Assembly (NCBI RefSeq): GCF_004514425.2
Contig: NZ_MYFN02000007.1
Coordinates: 248,001 to 312,000 of the forward strand
DNA: 64,000 nt
Origin: Shinella sumterensis
Lineage (GTDB): Bacteria; Pseudomonadota; Alphaproteobacteria; Rhizobiales; Rhizobiaceae
Reading direction: 5' to 3'
The notes beneath the pieces were generated by a model. The model was not told the DNA's origin. It saw only the letters and a list, made by a program, of their open reading frames with translations, and made no database searches. Of this stretch, positions 1 through 7,822 are shown one piece after another (within the stretch, counting starts at the first letter, position 1; every line of letters starts with the position of its first letter). The translations under genes and the position numbers were made by a program.

Positions 1-647
1 ACGGCCTGCTCGTCGCGCGCATGAAGCTGCCGCCCTTCATCGTGACGCTCGGCATGTGGCAGATCATCCTCGCCTCCAACTTCCTCTATTCCGCCAACGA
101 GACGATCCGCTCGCAGGACCTCGCCGCGCAGGCGCCGCTGCTGCAGTTCTTCGGCAACAATATCCGGCTTGGCGGCGCGGTCTTCACCTACGGCGTCATC
201 GCCATGGTGCTGCTCGTGGCGCTGCTGTGGTACGTGCTGAACCAGACGGCCTGGGGCCGACATGTCTATGCCGTCGGTGACGACCCGGACGCAGCGGAAC
301 TGGCCGGCGTCAACGTCAAGCGCATGCTCGTCTCCGTCTATACGCTGTCCGGCCTCATCTGTGCACTCGCCGGCTGGGCCCTCATCGGCCGCATCGGCTC
401 GGTCTCGCCGACCGCCGGCCAGTTCGCCAATATCGAATCGATCACCGCCGTGGTGATCGGCGGGCTCTCGCTCTTCGGCGGGCGCGGCTCCATCCTCGGC
501 ATGATCTTCGGCGCGCTGATCGTCGGCGTGTTCTCGCTCGGCCTACGCCTGATCGGCACGGACCCGCAATGGACCTATCTCCTGATCGGCGTCCTCATCA
601 TCTCGGCAGTGGCAATCGACCAGTGGATCAGAAAGGTAGCAGGCTGA
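1..647 (+). CDS. frcC: Fructose ABC transporter permease FrcC, 5' end outside window
   Basis: The reading frame is open from base 3, so the gene starts before the window. The visible part is the C-terminal two thirds of a ribose/fructose-type (RbsC/FrcC) inner-membrane permease. Several hydrophobic spans are visible, including one just after the KLPPFIVTLG motif and a glycine-rich AVVIGGLSLFGGRGS segment typical of the family, where the cytoplasmic loop contacts the ATPase. Its TGA overlaps the ATG of the ATPase gene (TGATG), so the two are translationally coupled. The frcC-frcA-frcK order matches the frcBCAK operon of Sinorhizobium, which imports fructose, ribose and mannose; the substrate is inferred from that. 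The binding protein gene would lie upstream, unseen. Confidence 0.9.
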   Translation, partial: GLLVARMKLPPFIVTLGMWQIILASNFLYSANETIRSQDLAAQAPLLQFFGNNIRLGGAVFTYGVIAMVLLVALLWYVLNQTAWGRHVYAVGDDPDAAELAGVNVKRMLVSVYTLSGLICALAGWALIGRIGSVSPTAGQFANIESITAVVIGGLSLFGGRGSILGMIFGALIVGVFSLGLRLIGTDPQWTYLLIGVLIISAVAIDQWIRKVAG

Positions 648-1426
648 TGGCTCTCGAACCCATTCTCACCGCCCGCGGTCTCGTCAAACGCTATGGCCGC
701 GTCACCGCCCTCGACCATGCCGATTTCGACCTCTATCCCGGCGAGATCCTCGCCGTGATCGGCGACAACGGCGCGGGCAAGTCCTCGATGATCAAGGCGA
801 TCTCCGGCGCCATCTCCCCCGACGAGGGCGAGATCCGGCTGGAGGGAAAGCCCATCAGCTTCCGCTCGCCGATCGATGCCCAGAAGGCCGGGATAGAGAC
901 CGTCTACCAGAACCTCGCGCTCTCGCCGGCGCTGTCGATTGCCGACAACATGTTCCTCGGGCGCGAGATCCGCAAACCCGGCGTCATGGGCAGCGTGTTC
1001 CGCAAGCTCGACCGCGGCGCGATGGAGAAATTCGCCCGCGACAAGCTCTCGGAACTCGGCCTGATGACGATCCAGAACATCAACCAGGCGGTGGAGACGC
1101 TGTCGGGCGGCCAGCGCCAGGGCGTGGCGGTGGCGCGTGCCGCAGCCTTCGGCTCGAAGGTCATCATCCTCGACGAACCGACGGCCGCACTCGGCGTCAA
1201 GGAAAGCCGGCGCGTGCTGGAACTCATCCTCGACGTGCGCCGTCGCGGCATTCCCATCGTGCTCATCTCGCACAACATGCCGCATGTCTTCGAGGTTGCG
1301 GACCGCATTCACATCCACCGCCTCGGCCGGCGATTGACCGTCATCAATCCGAAGGATTACACCATGTCCGACGCCGTCGCCTTCATGACGGGCGCCAAGG
1401 TGCCGACGGAGGCTATTGCGGCATGA
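647..1426 (+). CDS. frcA: Fructose ABC transporter ATP-binding protein FrcA
   Basis: A 259-residue single-domain sugar ABC ATPase that energises the FrcC permease. Walker A is GDNGAGKSS at residues 39-47, the signature LSGGQRQ starts at residue 152, and Walker B with the catalytic Glu is ILDEPT near 174-179. RbsA/MglA ATPases carry two such domains; a single domain is the Frc subtype. The start is the ATG overlapping the frcC stop, since a longer frame would run back into frcC. It overlaps the next gene by ATGA. Assignment rests on the domain, the single-domain length and the frcC/frcK neighbours. Confidence 0.92.
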   Translation: MALEPILTARGLVKRYGRVTALDHADFDLYPGEILAVIGDNGAGKSSMIKAISGAISPDEGEIRLEGKPISFRSPIDAQKAGIETVYQNLALSPALSIADNMFLGREIRKPGVMGSVFRKLDRGAMEKFARDKLSELGLMTIQNINQAVETLSGGQRQGVAVARAAAFGSKVIILDEPTAALGVKESRRVLELILDVRRRGIPIVLISHNMPHVFEVADRIHIHRLGRRLTVINPKDYTMSDAVAFMTGAKVPTEAIAA

Positions 1427-2046
1427 TATCGCCTGCCACGATCGTGGATGCCATCCAGCGGCGCGCGGGAGACGCGCGCCGCTTTCTCGTCGGGCTGGCG
1501 GGTCCGCCGGCGGCCGGCAAGTCGACGCTCGCCGAGGCGCTGAGGGCGGGGCTTCTCGCGCGCGGCGAGAGCGCCGAAATCCTGCCCATGGACGGCTTCC
1601 ACCTGGATAACGGCATCCTGGCCGAACGGGGCCTGTTGCCGCGCAAGGGCATTGCCGAAACCTTTGACGGCCGCGGTTTCATCGATATCGTGCATGCGCT
1701 GAAGCGCGCCGAGGACGAGGTTCTCGTGCCGGTCTTCGACCGCTCGCGCGAGCTTGCCATCAATGCCGCGCGCGCCATTCCGAAAGAAACCCGTTTCATT
1801 CTGGCCGAGGGCAACTACCTGCTGTTCAAGGATGCGCCCTGGGACCGGCTCGACGGCGTCTTCGACTTCACCATCTTCGTCGGCCCGCCCTATGCCGTTC
1901 TGGAAGAACGCCTGCGCCGCCGCTGGATGAGCTATGACCTGCCCGAAGACCAGATCGGCTGGAAGCTCTACGGCAACGACCTGCCGAACGGAAAGCGCAT
2001 CCTCGAACACTCCCGCCCCGCCGACCTGCATATCGACCTGTTCTGA
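1423..2046 (+). CDS. frcK: FrcK-type P-loop sugar/nucleoside kinase family protein
   Basis: A 207-residue P-loop kinase with GPPAAGKST at residues 27-35, in the phosphoribulokinase/uridine kinase/pantothenate kinase fold group. It is the last gene of the frc operon and overlaps frcA by ATGA. In Sinorhizobium the equivalent FrcK is encoded with the fructose transporter and is thought to phosphorylate a sugar or related metabolite, but its substrate is not proven; fructokinase activity should not be assumed. A conserved MDGFHLDN motif follows the P-loop, as in uridine kinase-like enzymes, and probably binds the phosphate acceptor. Confidence 0.85.
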   Translation: MISPATIVDAIQRRAGDARRFLVGLAGPPAAGKSTLAEALRAGLLARGESAEILPMDGFHLDNGILAERGLLPRKGIAETFDGRGFIDIVHALKRAEDEVLVPVFDRSRELAINAARAIPKETRFILAEGNYLLFKDAPWDRLDGVFDFTIFVGPPYAVLEERLRRRWMSYDLPEDQIGWKLYGNDLPNGKRILEHSRPADLHIDLF

Positions 2047-2104
2047 GGAATTGTCGTCCGACCCTTCGAGTGCTATCGCAACGCCAAAGACGGGAGAGAC
2101 GCCG

Positions 2105-3145
2105 ATGACCACTGAACTCACCATCCGCCGGCCGGACGACTGGCACCTGCATCTGCGCGACGGCGCCATGCTGGAGGGCGTGATCGGCGACACCAGCCGC
2201 CACTTCGCCCGCGCGATCATCATGCCGAACCTCGTGCCACCCGTCGTCACGACCGCCGATGCGGCCGCCTATCGCGACCGCATTCTGGCAGCCCTTCCCA
2301 AGGGCGACCGGTTCCAGCCGCTGATGACGCTCTACCTCACCGAGCACACCGACCCCAGCGACGTGGAAGAAGGCTTCAGGAGCGGCCTGATCCGTGCGGT
2401 CAAACTCTACCCCGCCGGCGCCACCACCAATTCCCATGGCGGCGTGCGCGACATGGACAAGGCGATGCCCGTGCTGGAGCGCATGGCGAAGATCGGGCTG
2501 ACACTCTGCGTGCACGGCGAGGTCACGACGCCCGAGGTCGATATCTTCGACCGCGAGGCCGTCTTCATCGAAACGGTGCTCGACCCGCTACGCAACCGCC
2601 TGCCGGACCTGCGCGTGACGATGGAACACGTCACCACGAAGAACGGCATCGACTACATCAAGGCCGCCAAGGCCAACCTCGCCGGCTCGATCACCACGCA
2701 TCACCTGATCATCAACCGCAACGCCATCCTGGTCGGTGGGATCAAGCCGCATTATTACTGCCTGCCCGTCGCCAAGCGCGAGGAGCATCGCCTCGCATTG
2801 CGCGCCGCCGCGACCTCGGGCGACAGGCGCTTCTTCCTCGGCACCGATTCGGCGCCGCATGTCGATCCGCTGAAGGAATGCGCCTGCGGCTGCGCGGGCA
2901 TCTACACCTCGATCAACACGATGAGCTGCCTCGCCCATGTCTTCGAAGAGGACGCGGCCCTGGAAAAGCTGGAGGCCTTCGCCTCGCTGAACGGCCCAGC
3001 CTGGTACGGCCTGCCGGCAAACGCGGAGACGATCCGCCTCGTCAGGCGCCCGGAGCCGGTCGCCTTCCCGGCGAAGATCGAGACGGGCGCGGGACCGGTG
3101 ACGGTGTTCGACCCGATGTTTCCGCTTTACTGGGACGTGGCGTGA
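2105..3145 (+). CDS. pyrC: Dihydroorotase, class II (PyrC)
   Basis: Catalyses cyclisation of carbamoyl-aspartate to dihydroorotate in de novo pyrimidine synthesis (cytoplasm). At 346 residues it has the usual length of the E. coli-type enzyme. The metal-binding HLHLRD motif is at residues 14-19, the lysine expected to be carboxylated is K100 in [11 protein letters not shown], further metal-site histidines lie in the VHGE segment, and GTDSAPH near the C-terminus supplies the catalytic Asp. The ATG at 2105 was chosen over an upstream in-frame extension because GGGAGA lies just before it and homology begins there. It is 58 bp after frcK and may have its own promoter. Confidence 0.96.
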   Translation: MTTELTIRRPDDWHLHLRDGAMLEGVIGDTSRHFARAIIMPNLVPPVVTTADAAAYRDRILAALPKGDRFQPLMTLYLTEHTDPSDVEEGFRSGLIRAVKLYPAGATTNSHGGVRDMDKAMPVLERMAKIGLTLCVHGEVTTPEVDIFDREAVFIETVLDPLRNRLPDLRVTMEHVTTKNGIDYIKAAKANLAGSITTHHLIINRNAILVGGIKPHYYCLPVAKREEHRLALRAAATSGDRRFFLGTDSAPHVDPLKECACGCAGIYTSINTMSCLAHVFEEDAALEKLEAFASLNGPAWYGLPANAETIRLVRRPEPVAFPAKIETGAGPVTVFDPMFPLYWDVA

Positions 3146-3154
3146 TCTTTCGCC

Positions 3155-3916
3155 TCAGATGAAGGGGCGCGGCCCGCGCTGCAACCCTTCCCAGCCGGCG
3201 AGCGCCTGAAGCCCGTCGGCATCGAGGATCTCGCAGCCCCGGTCATGCCAGCGCATCAGCTGGCGTTCTGACAACTTGCGCAACGTCTTGTTGGTGTGGA
3301 CGAGCGACAGGCCGAGCGTATCGGCGACATGCTGCTGCGTGATGGGAATGACCAGCCGCCCGCCATTCAGCCCGGCGGTATGGGCGCGTCGCTGGATGAA
3401 GGAGAGCAGGTAAGCGGTGCGCTCCAGCGCCGTGCGCCGGCCGATCGACAGCAGATGCTCGTCGAGGATGCGTTCCTCCAGCGCGGCGATCCAGGTCAGG
3501 TCGTAGCCGAGCGAGGGATGACGCTCGAAGAGGCGTTCCAGCTTGGCGCGCTCGAAGACGCAGAGCGTGACCGGCGTCAGCGCCTCGACCGAATGGTCCA
3601 TCTCGCCCATGAGGCTGCCCTGCAGGCCGAGGAGATCGCCCGGCATGACATAGTTCATGATCTGGCGGCGGCCGTCCGGCAGGAGCTTGTAGCGAAAGGC
3701 CCAGCCCGACAGAACGGTAAAGAGATGGGCGCTGTGCATGCCCTCGACGAGGATGGTCGAGCTGCGGTCGACCGACAGTTCGCCGGTCTTGAACTGTGCG
3801 ACGAAATCCAGTTCGCGGGGCGTGAAATCGCGGAAGGTCTCGAGCCCGCGGAGCGGACAGTGCTGGCATGGCGTCTGCCACCGGGTTTGCTGCCTGGCCG
3901 TGGTTCCGCTCGCCAT
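3155..3916 (-). CDS. Crp/Fnr family transcriptional regulator
   Basis: A 253-residue regulator with an N-terminal cyclic-nucleotide-binding-like beta roll (about residues 20-145), a dimer helix, and a C-terminal Crp-type helix-turn-helix around ITQQHVADTLGLSLVHTNKTL. Cys17 and Cys20 form a CxxC near the N-terminus and another Cys lies in the central TLCVFE segment. The full four-cysteine FNR cluster pattern is not met, so oxygen sensing through an Fe-S cluster is uncertain. The start at 3916 was preferred to one at 3976 because GGGGG precedes it at good spacing. It ends 10 bp from the convergent pyrC. Target genes are unknown. Confidence 0.88.
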   Translation of the reverse strand: MASGTTARQQTRWQTPCQHCPLRGLETFRDFTPRELDFVAQFKTGELSVDRSSTILVEGMHSAHLFTVLSGWAFRYKLLPDGRRQIMNYVMPGDLLGLQGSLMGEMDHSVEALTPVTLCVFERAKLERLFERHPSLGYDLTWIAALEERILDEHLLSIGRRTALERTAYLLSFIQRRAHTAGLNGGRLVIPITQQHVADTLGLSLVHTNKTLRKLSERQLMRWHDRGCEILDADGLQALAGWEGLQRGPRPFI

Positions 3917-4085
3917 ATTGCCCCCTTTTTTGACCGGACTGGCCTTCGAAACGGGGTAGGCGCGAACTTGTTCCATCGCACCGGCACTATGTCTTTTTTA
4001 AATGACACATCGGTGCCGCCGCCCCACATTCCGCCTCCCAAACCGCCCCTCCTGGCGGATTCGCATGGACGAGGAGTATCGCGCC

Positions 4086-4484
4086 ATGGACCAGTCGTTC
4101 CCCCATATCGTGATCGCCGAGCACGAGTTTCTCATCGCCCTGGACGCCGAATATCTCATCCGCTCGGCCATCGATTGCCGCACCACGCTCGTGCGGCCCG
4201 AGCAGCTCGGCCAGTGGAACACATCAGCACTTGCGGATGTGGATCTGTGCCTGATCGACGTTCCGCTCGACATGTCCGGCATCGCGCCGGCAATCCAGCG
4301 GTTTGTCGATGCCGGTGTTCCGCTGCTTCTGACGACGGTGAGCGAGGCGCACCAGAGGGGCGTCGCCGGCTTCAAGACGCTGCCCGTCGCCACCAAACCC
4401 TTCGAGGCCGACACGCTGCTGGCGATGGTCAAGGCGCAGCTGCACCGGGGGGCTCAGCCGGCCGAGGGCGCCGATCAGAACTGA
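4086..4484 (+). CDS. Atypical stand-alone response-regulator receiver protein
   Basis: A 132-residue protein with the outline of a CheY-like receiver and no output domain. The phospho-acceptor position is Asp58 (LCLIDVPL), the conserved Thr is T83/T84 and the conserved Lys is K104 in ATKPF. The acidic pair near the N-terminus, normally D/E-D, is Glu12-His13, so Mg2+ binding and phosphorylation may be altered. ATG 4086 has GAGGAG nine bases upstream; ATGs at 4065 and 4002 are alternatives. It is divergent from the Crp/Fnr gene and its 3' end overlaps the convergent doxX gene by 10 bp. No histidine kinase gene is nearby. Confidence 0.75.
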   Translation: MDQSFPHIVIAEHEFLIALDAEYLIRSAIDCRTTLVRPEQLGQWNTSALADVDLCLIDVPLDMSGIAPAIQRFVDAGVPLLLTTVSEAHQRGVAGFKTLPVATKPFEADTLLAMVKAQLHRGAQPAEGADQN

Positions 4485-4924
4485 CGGCCGAGCTTGGCGT
4501 CCACGGAGTGGCTGTTGGACCCGCGGACCGCGAAGAAGAGGAAGATCAGCGTCCAGAGGATGGACTTCTCCGCACCCATCAGGCCCTCGGCCTTCACCAC
4601 GCCATGGAAGTAGACGGTCACGGCCAGCACGATCATGGAGGCGAAGGCCGCCGGGCGCGTGAAGAGGCCGATGGCAACCAGGATGCCGCCGAAGAATTCG
4701 GTGGCGGCCAGCAGCGGCGACCAGAAGACGCCCGGATAGAAGCCCAGGCTTTCCACCATGCCGACGGCGCCGAAGGGGTTCATGATCTTGCCGTAGCCGT
4801 GCGTGACGAGCAGCAGGCCGGCGGCGACGCGCAGGATCGTCTCGGCGCTTTCATGCAGTGCGGCATAAAGGCCGCCAAGCTTGGGGATGATGAGACGCGG
4901 GCGGGCGGTTGAAACGTCGGTCAT
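4475..4924 (-). CDS. DoxX family inner-membrane protein
   Basis: A 149-residue protein with four predicted membrane helices and the DoxX/SURF4 layout: RVAAGLLLVTHGYGK in the first helix, a PLLAATEFFGG second helix with the conserved acidic residue, then two more helices. DoxX proteins are often linked to thiol or oxidative stress balance at the membrane, but no reaction can be assigned. The start at 4924 follows GGAG six bases upstream; upstream in-frame ATGs lack this. The final 10 bp overlap the receiver gene end to end. Confidence 0.87.
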   Translation of the reverse strand: MTDVSTARPRLIIPKLGGLYAALHESAETILRVAAGLLLVTHGYGKIMNPFGAVGMVESLGFYPGVFWSPLLAATEFFGGILVAIGLFTRPAAFASMIVLAVTVYFHGVVKAEGLMGAEKSILWTLIFLFFAVRGSNSHSVDAKLGRQF

Positions 4925-5103
4925 GCAGGGCTCCGTTGGACATGTTGCAGTGCACGTCCTCTCGACCATGAAGTCGGCTGCGACAAGATGTCCGTCGACA
5001 AAACATGATGAATTCGGTTGACATTTCCGTGAGGGCCGCAAGCGCCATCGCCTTGGCGCCGGCATGCCTGTTATAGCTTGCCGACATTGCAAAGGAGGCA
5101 GCC

Positions 5104-5403
5104 ATGTCCGACGCGAAGCCGCGTGTTTCCATTCTCTACTGCACCCAGTGCAACTGGCTGCTGCGTGCCGGCTGGATGGCGCAGGAGCTGCTGTCGACCT
5201 TTTCCGATTCGCTCGGCGAAGTGGCGCTCATTCCCGGCACGGGCGGCCATTTCGAGATCCGCGTGAACGAGGCCTTGGTCTGGGAGCGCAAGCGCGACGG
5301 CGGCTTTCCCGGGCCGAAGGAACTGAAGCAGCGGGTGCGCGACATCATCGAGCCCGAGCGCGACCTCGGCCATACCGACCGGGTGTCCGCTCCGGACGCC
5401 TGA
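5104..5403 (+). CDS. SelT/SelW/SelH family thioredoxin-like protein, CxxC form
   Basis: A 99-residue Rdx-family protein. The redox motif CTQC follows the first beta strand (VSILYCTQC, residues 8-16) where eukaryotic members carry Cys-x-x-Sec; here both positions are ordinary cysteine codons. The later GTGGHFEI strand-turn and ELKQRVRDIIEP helix fit the fold. It probably acts as a small cytoplasmic thiol oxidoreductase, though the substrate is unknown. AAGGAGGC is a strong ribosome site just before the start. It is divergent from doxX with a 179-bp gap and ends at a hairpin. Confidence 0.85.
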   Translation: MSDAKPRVSILYCTQCNWLLRAGWMAQELLSTFSDSLGEVALIPGTGGHFEIRVNEALVWERKRDGGFPGPKELKQRVRDIIEPERDLGHTDRVSAPDA

Positions 5404-5410
5404 AACGAAA

Positions 5411-5433
5411 ACGGCGGGCCTGAAGCCCGCCGT
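5411..5433. terminator. Hairpin between convergent genes
   Basis: A 9-bp perfect stem (5411-5419 with 5425-5433, ACGGCGGGC/GCCCGCCGT) and 5-base loop sits between the SelT/W/H-like gene and the convergent BA14K gene. The T-run is weak on both strands (CCTTGGTT on +, TTTTCGTTT on -), so it may serve both. Confidence 0.65.
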
Positions 5434-5453
5434 CCTTGGTTCGCCTGGCCGCC

Positions 5454-5831
5454 TTAACGGTAGGGAGAATAGCAGACCCGGTAGATGCCGTTACCGGCAT
5501 GGTAGCGGTTGGTATAGGGGTCATAGGTGCGGTAGCGGTTCATGCACCAGCGCACATGCGCATTGCGTCCGCCGCCGTAATAACGCGGGCGCTCGTAGCG
5601 CGGGCGATAATAGCGGCGCTCGTAGCCGTAATGCGGGCGATAATGGTGACGGCGATGCCAGCGCCGCTCGCAACCGTAGCCGACGCAGTACTGCGCCTGC
5701 GTGACGTCGTTTGCGGTCTGGAGCTTGAGCGCGGGCACGGCAAGCGGAGCGGCCTGGGCCGTTCCAAGCGGAGCGATTGCCGAGGCGAGACCCATCGCGC
5801 AACCGAAAATGATATTTCGAATCTTCGACAT
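5454..5831 (-). CDS. BA14K family secreted protein
   Basis: A 125-residue exported protein: signal peptide about residues 1-27 ending near GTAQAA, a middle rich in Arg, Tyr and His with repeated R-Y-Y/R-P pairs, and a C-terminal BA14K motif WCMNRYRTYDPYTNRY...GIYRVC with two cysteines. Brucella BA14K is an immunoreactive protein with a lectin-like property; the function here is not known. The start at 5831 has GAGGA upstream, while longer in-frame starts run into the promoter region of the next gene. It is divergent from the phosphohexomutase gene. Confidence 0.85.
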   Translation of the reverse strand: MSKIRNIIFGCAMGLASAIAPLGTAQAAPLAVPALKLQTANDVTQAQYCVGYGCERRWHRRHHYRPHYGYERRYYRPRYERPRYYGGGRNAHVRWCMNRYRTYDPYTNRYHAGNGIYRVCYSPYR

Positions 5832-5974
5832 GTTGATCCTCACTATCCTTGCGGGATATTTCCCTGTCACGTCCCTGCCTAGCATTACGGCCACGCATTT
5901 TGTTTTATTCGTGATCGCGCGGGCATGACGAGATGTATCGCGACAATCGCGATCCGCAAGTGGAGGGGTAAGCA

Positions 5975-7405
5975 ATGAGCCTGAAATTCGGCACCAGCGG
6001 CCTGCGCGGCCTTTCCGTCGATCTGGAAGGTCCCGCGACGGCGCTTTATGCCACCGCCTTTGCCCGCCACCTCCTGGGATCCGGGATCGCCAAACCGGGC
6101 AACGAAATCCTCGTCGGGCGGGATTTCCGGGCCTCCAGCCCCGCGGTCTCGGCCATCGCCATCGCGGCACTGCGCAAGGCGGGGCTTGCGCCCTACGACT
6201 GCGGCACGCTGCCGACACCGGCGCTCGCCCTCCTCGGCCTTGAGCGCGGCGCGGCGAGCCTCATGGTGACGGGCTCGCACATTCCCGCCGACCGCAACGG
6301 CATCAAGTTCTACCGGCCGGACGGCGAGATCGACAAGGCGGACGAAGCCGCGATCAACGCCGCCGCCGAGGCGCTCGGGGCCGAAGGCGCGATCGTCGAT
6401 GCAGCGCAGGAGGCAGCGCCGGACGCACATGACGCCGCCATGGCGCTCTACGGCGCGCGCAACCGCGCGCTCCTGCCCGAGGGCAGCCTTTCGGGCCTCA
6501 GGATCGGCGTCTACCAGCACTCGACGGTGGCGCGCGACCTCTTCGTTTCGGTGCTGGCGCATCATGGCGCCGATGTCGTGGCGCTCGGGCGCTCCGAGAC
6601 TTTCATTCCCGTGGATACCGAAGCGGTGTCGACCGACACCATCGCCCTTTTGCGGGGCTGGGCGGCGCAGCACGGCCTCGACGCCATCGTCTCCGCCGAT
6701 GGCGACGGCGACCGGCCGCTTATCACCGACGAGACGGGGACGCCGCTGCGCGGCGATCTCGTCGGCCTGATCGCCAGCCGCTTTCTCGGCGCGACGGTCG
6801 TGGCCACGCCGGTCACCTCCAACTCCGGCATCGAGGCCGCAACCGGCGGGCGCGTGCTGCGCACCCGCGTCGGCTCGCCCTTCGTCATTGCCGCGATGAA
6901 CGAGGCGGTGGCGGCGGGCGAAACCGCCGTCGTCGGTTTCGAGGCCAATGGCGGCACGCTGACCGCGACGCCCTTCACCGTGAACGGCCGTACGCTGACG
7001 CCGCTGCCGACCCGCGACAGCCTGATGCCGGTGCTGGCCGTGCTGGCGCTGGCAAAGAGCCGCCGCCAGCCGCTCTCGGCCGTTGCGACCGGCTTTTCGC
7101 TTCCCGCCGCGGCCAGCGACCGGCTGGAAAACTTCCCCGTGGAAACCAGTGCGGCCCTGATGACGACGCTGCGCAGCGGTGGCGAGGCGCTTGCGGCCTT
7201 CCTCGCCCCGATCGGCGTGCCCGCCGGCGTCAGCGATATCGACGGGCTGCGGGTGACGCTCGCGGACGCAAAGATCATCCACCTGCGCCCGTCCGGCAAT
7301 GCGCCGGAAATGCGCTGCTATGTGGAAGCCCGCGACGACGCGGCCGCCGCCCGGCTGCTTGAGGCGGGGCTGGCGCGCATCCGCGACTGGGCCGCGGCGC
7401 GCTAG
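5975..7405 (+). CDS. Phosphomannomutase/phosphoglucomutase family enzyme
   Basis: A 476-residue alpha-D-phosphohexomutase, interconverting hexose 1- and 6-phosphates for nucleotide-sugar and surface polysaccharide synthesis. Motifs in order: FGTSGLRG near the N-terminus (sugar binding), the phosphoserine loop TGSHIP with Ser101, the Mg2+ loop DGDGDRP at about residues 242-248, a GFEANGG sugar-specificity loop near residue 325, and RPSGNAPEMR in domain 4 for phosphate binding. The phosphoserine loop is TGSHIP rather than the common TASHNP. It resembles the NoeK-type rhizobial phosphomannomutase; mannose versus glucose preference cannot be read from the sequence. Confidence 0.9.
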   Translation: MSLKFGTSGLRGLSVDLEGPATALYATAFARHLLGSGIAKPGNEILVGRDFRASSPAVSAIAIAALRKAGLAPYDCGTLPTPALALLGLERGAASLMVTGSHIPADRNGIKFYRPDGEIDKADEAAINAAAEALGAEGAIVDAAQEAAPDAHDAAMALYGARNRALLPEGSLSGLRIGVYQHSTVARDLFVSVLAHHGADVVALGRSETFIPVDTEAVSTDTIALLRGWAAQHGLDAIVSADGDGDRPLITDETGTPLRGDLVGLIASRFLGATVVATPVTSNSGIEAATGGRVLRTRVGSPFVIAAMNEAVAAGETAVVGFEANGGTLTATPFTVNGRTLTPLPTRDSLMPVLAVLALAKSRRQPLSAVATGFSLPAAASDRLENFPVETSAALMTTLRSGGEALAAFLAPIGVPAGVSDIDGLRVTLADAKIIHLRPSGNAPEMRCYVEARDDAAAARLLEAGLARIRDWAAAR

Positions 7406-7472
7406 AGGCCGGCACGGCGGCAGGGGAAAACAGGCTTTTCGCCAAGCTGTTGCGAAAACTTCAAAAAGCCTG

Positions 7473-7501
7473 TTGACACCGGAGGGCGGTCCTTCTACAT
7501 C
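7473..7501 (+). promoter_or_regulatory. Sigma-70 type promoter of tRNA-Leu
   Basis: A consensus -35 TTGACA (7473-7478), a 17-bp spacer and a -10-like TACATC (7496-7501), ten bases before the mature tRNA 5' end. The match to the housekeeping consensus and the position make this a confident prediction. Confidence 0.75.
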
Positions 7502-7511
7502 GCTCTCCGTC

Positions 7512-7598
7512 GCCCAGATGGCGGAATTGGTAGACGCGCCAGCTTCAGGTGCTGGTACTCGAAAGGGTGTGGAGGTTCGAGTCCTCTTCTGGGCACCA
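7512..7598 (+). tRNA. tRNA-Leu (anticodon CAG)
   Basis: An 87-base class II tRNA with the 3' CCA encoded. The acceptor stem GCCCAGA pairs with TCTGGGC, the anticodon arm CCAGC-TTCAGGT-GCTGG gives anticodon CAG (7546-7548), the variable arm is long, and the T arm contains GGTTCGAGTCC. It reads CUG, the main leucine codon in this GC-rich genome. Confidence 0.97.
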
Positions 7599-7639
7599 AT
7601 CCCCTGTTTCAGTTGCCTTGACGGCAATCGGAAACATCA

Positions 7640-7668
7640 AAAAGGCCCCTGCTTCGCGGGGGCCTTTT
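7640..7668 (+). terminator. Rho-independent terminator after tRNA-Leu
   Basis: A 10-bp stem AAAAGGCCCC/GGGGCCTTTT (7640-7649 with 7659-7668) with a 9-base loop, followed by GCTTTTG. It lies about 40 bases after the tRNA CCA end. Confidence 0.88.
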
Positions 7669-7822
7669 GCTTTTGCGGCAAGCGCTGCCGGCGGGCTTGC
7701 GGACACTTTGGCGCACCCGTTTCCAGCCATGCAGAATCTTGCCATTGCCGGCTTGCATCGCCGCCTCGTTAGGCACATAAGCCTATAAAATAATCATATG
7801 CCTTTTAAAGATCAGGATCATC

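Noticed and set aside
3155-3916. Calling the Crp/Fnr protein an oxygen-sensing FNR/FnrN
   Set aside because: Only a CxxC pair and one central Cys are seen; the four-cysteine cluster pattern is incomplete.
5104-5403. Selenocysteine in the SelT/W/H-like protein
   Set aside because: Both redox positions are normal Cys codons, and no in-frame TGA is present at the site.
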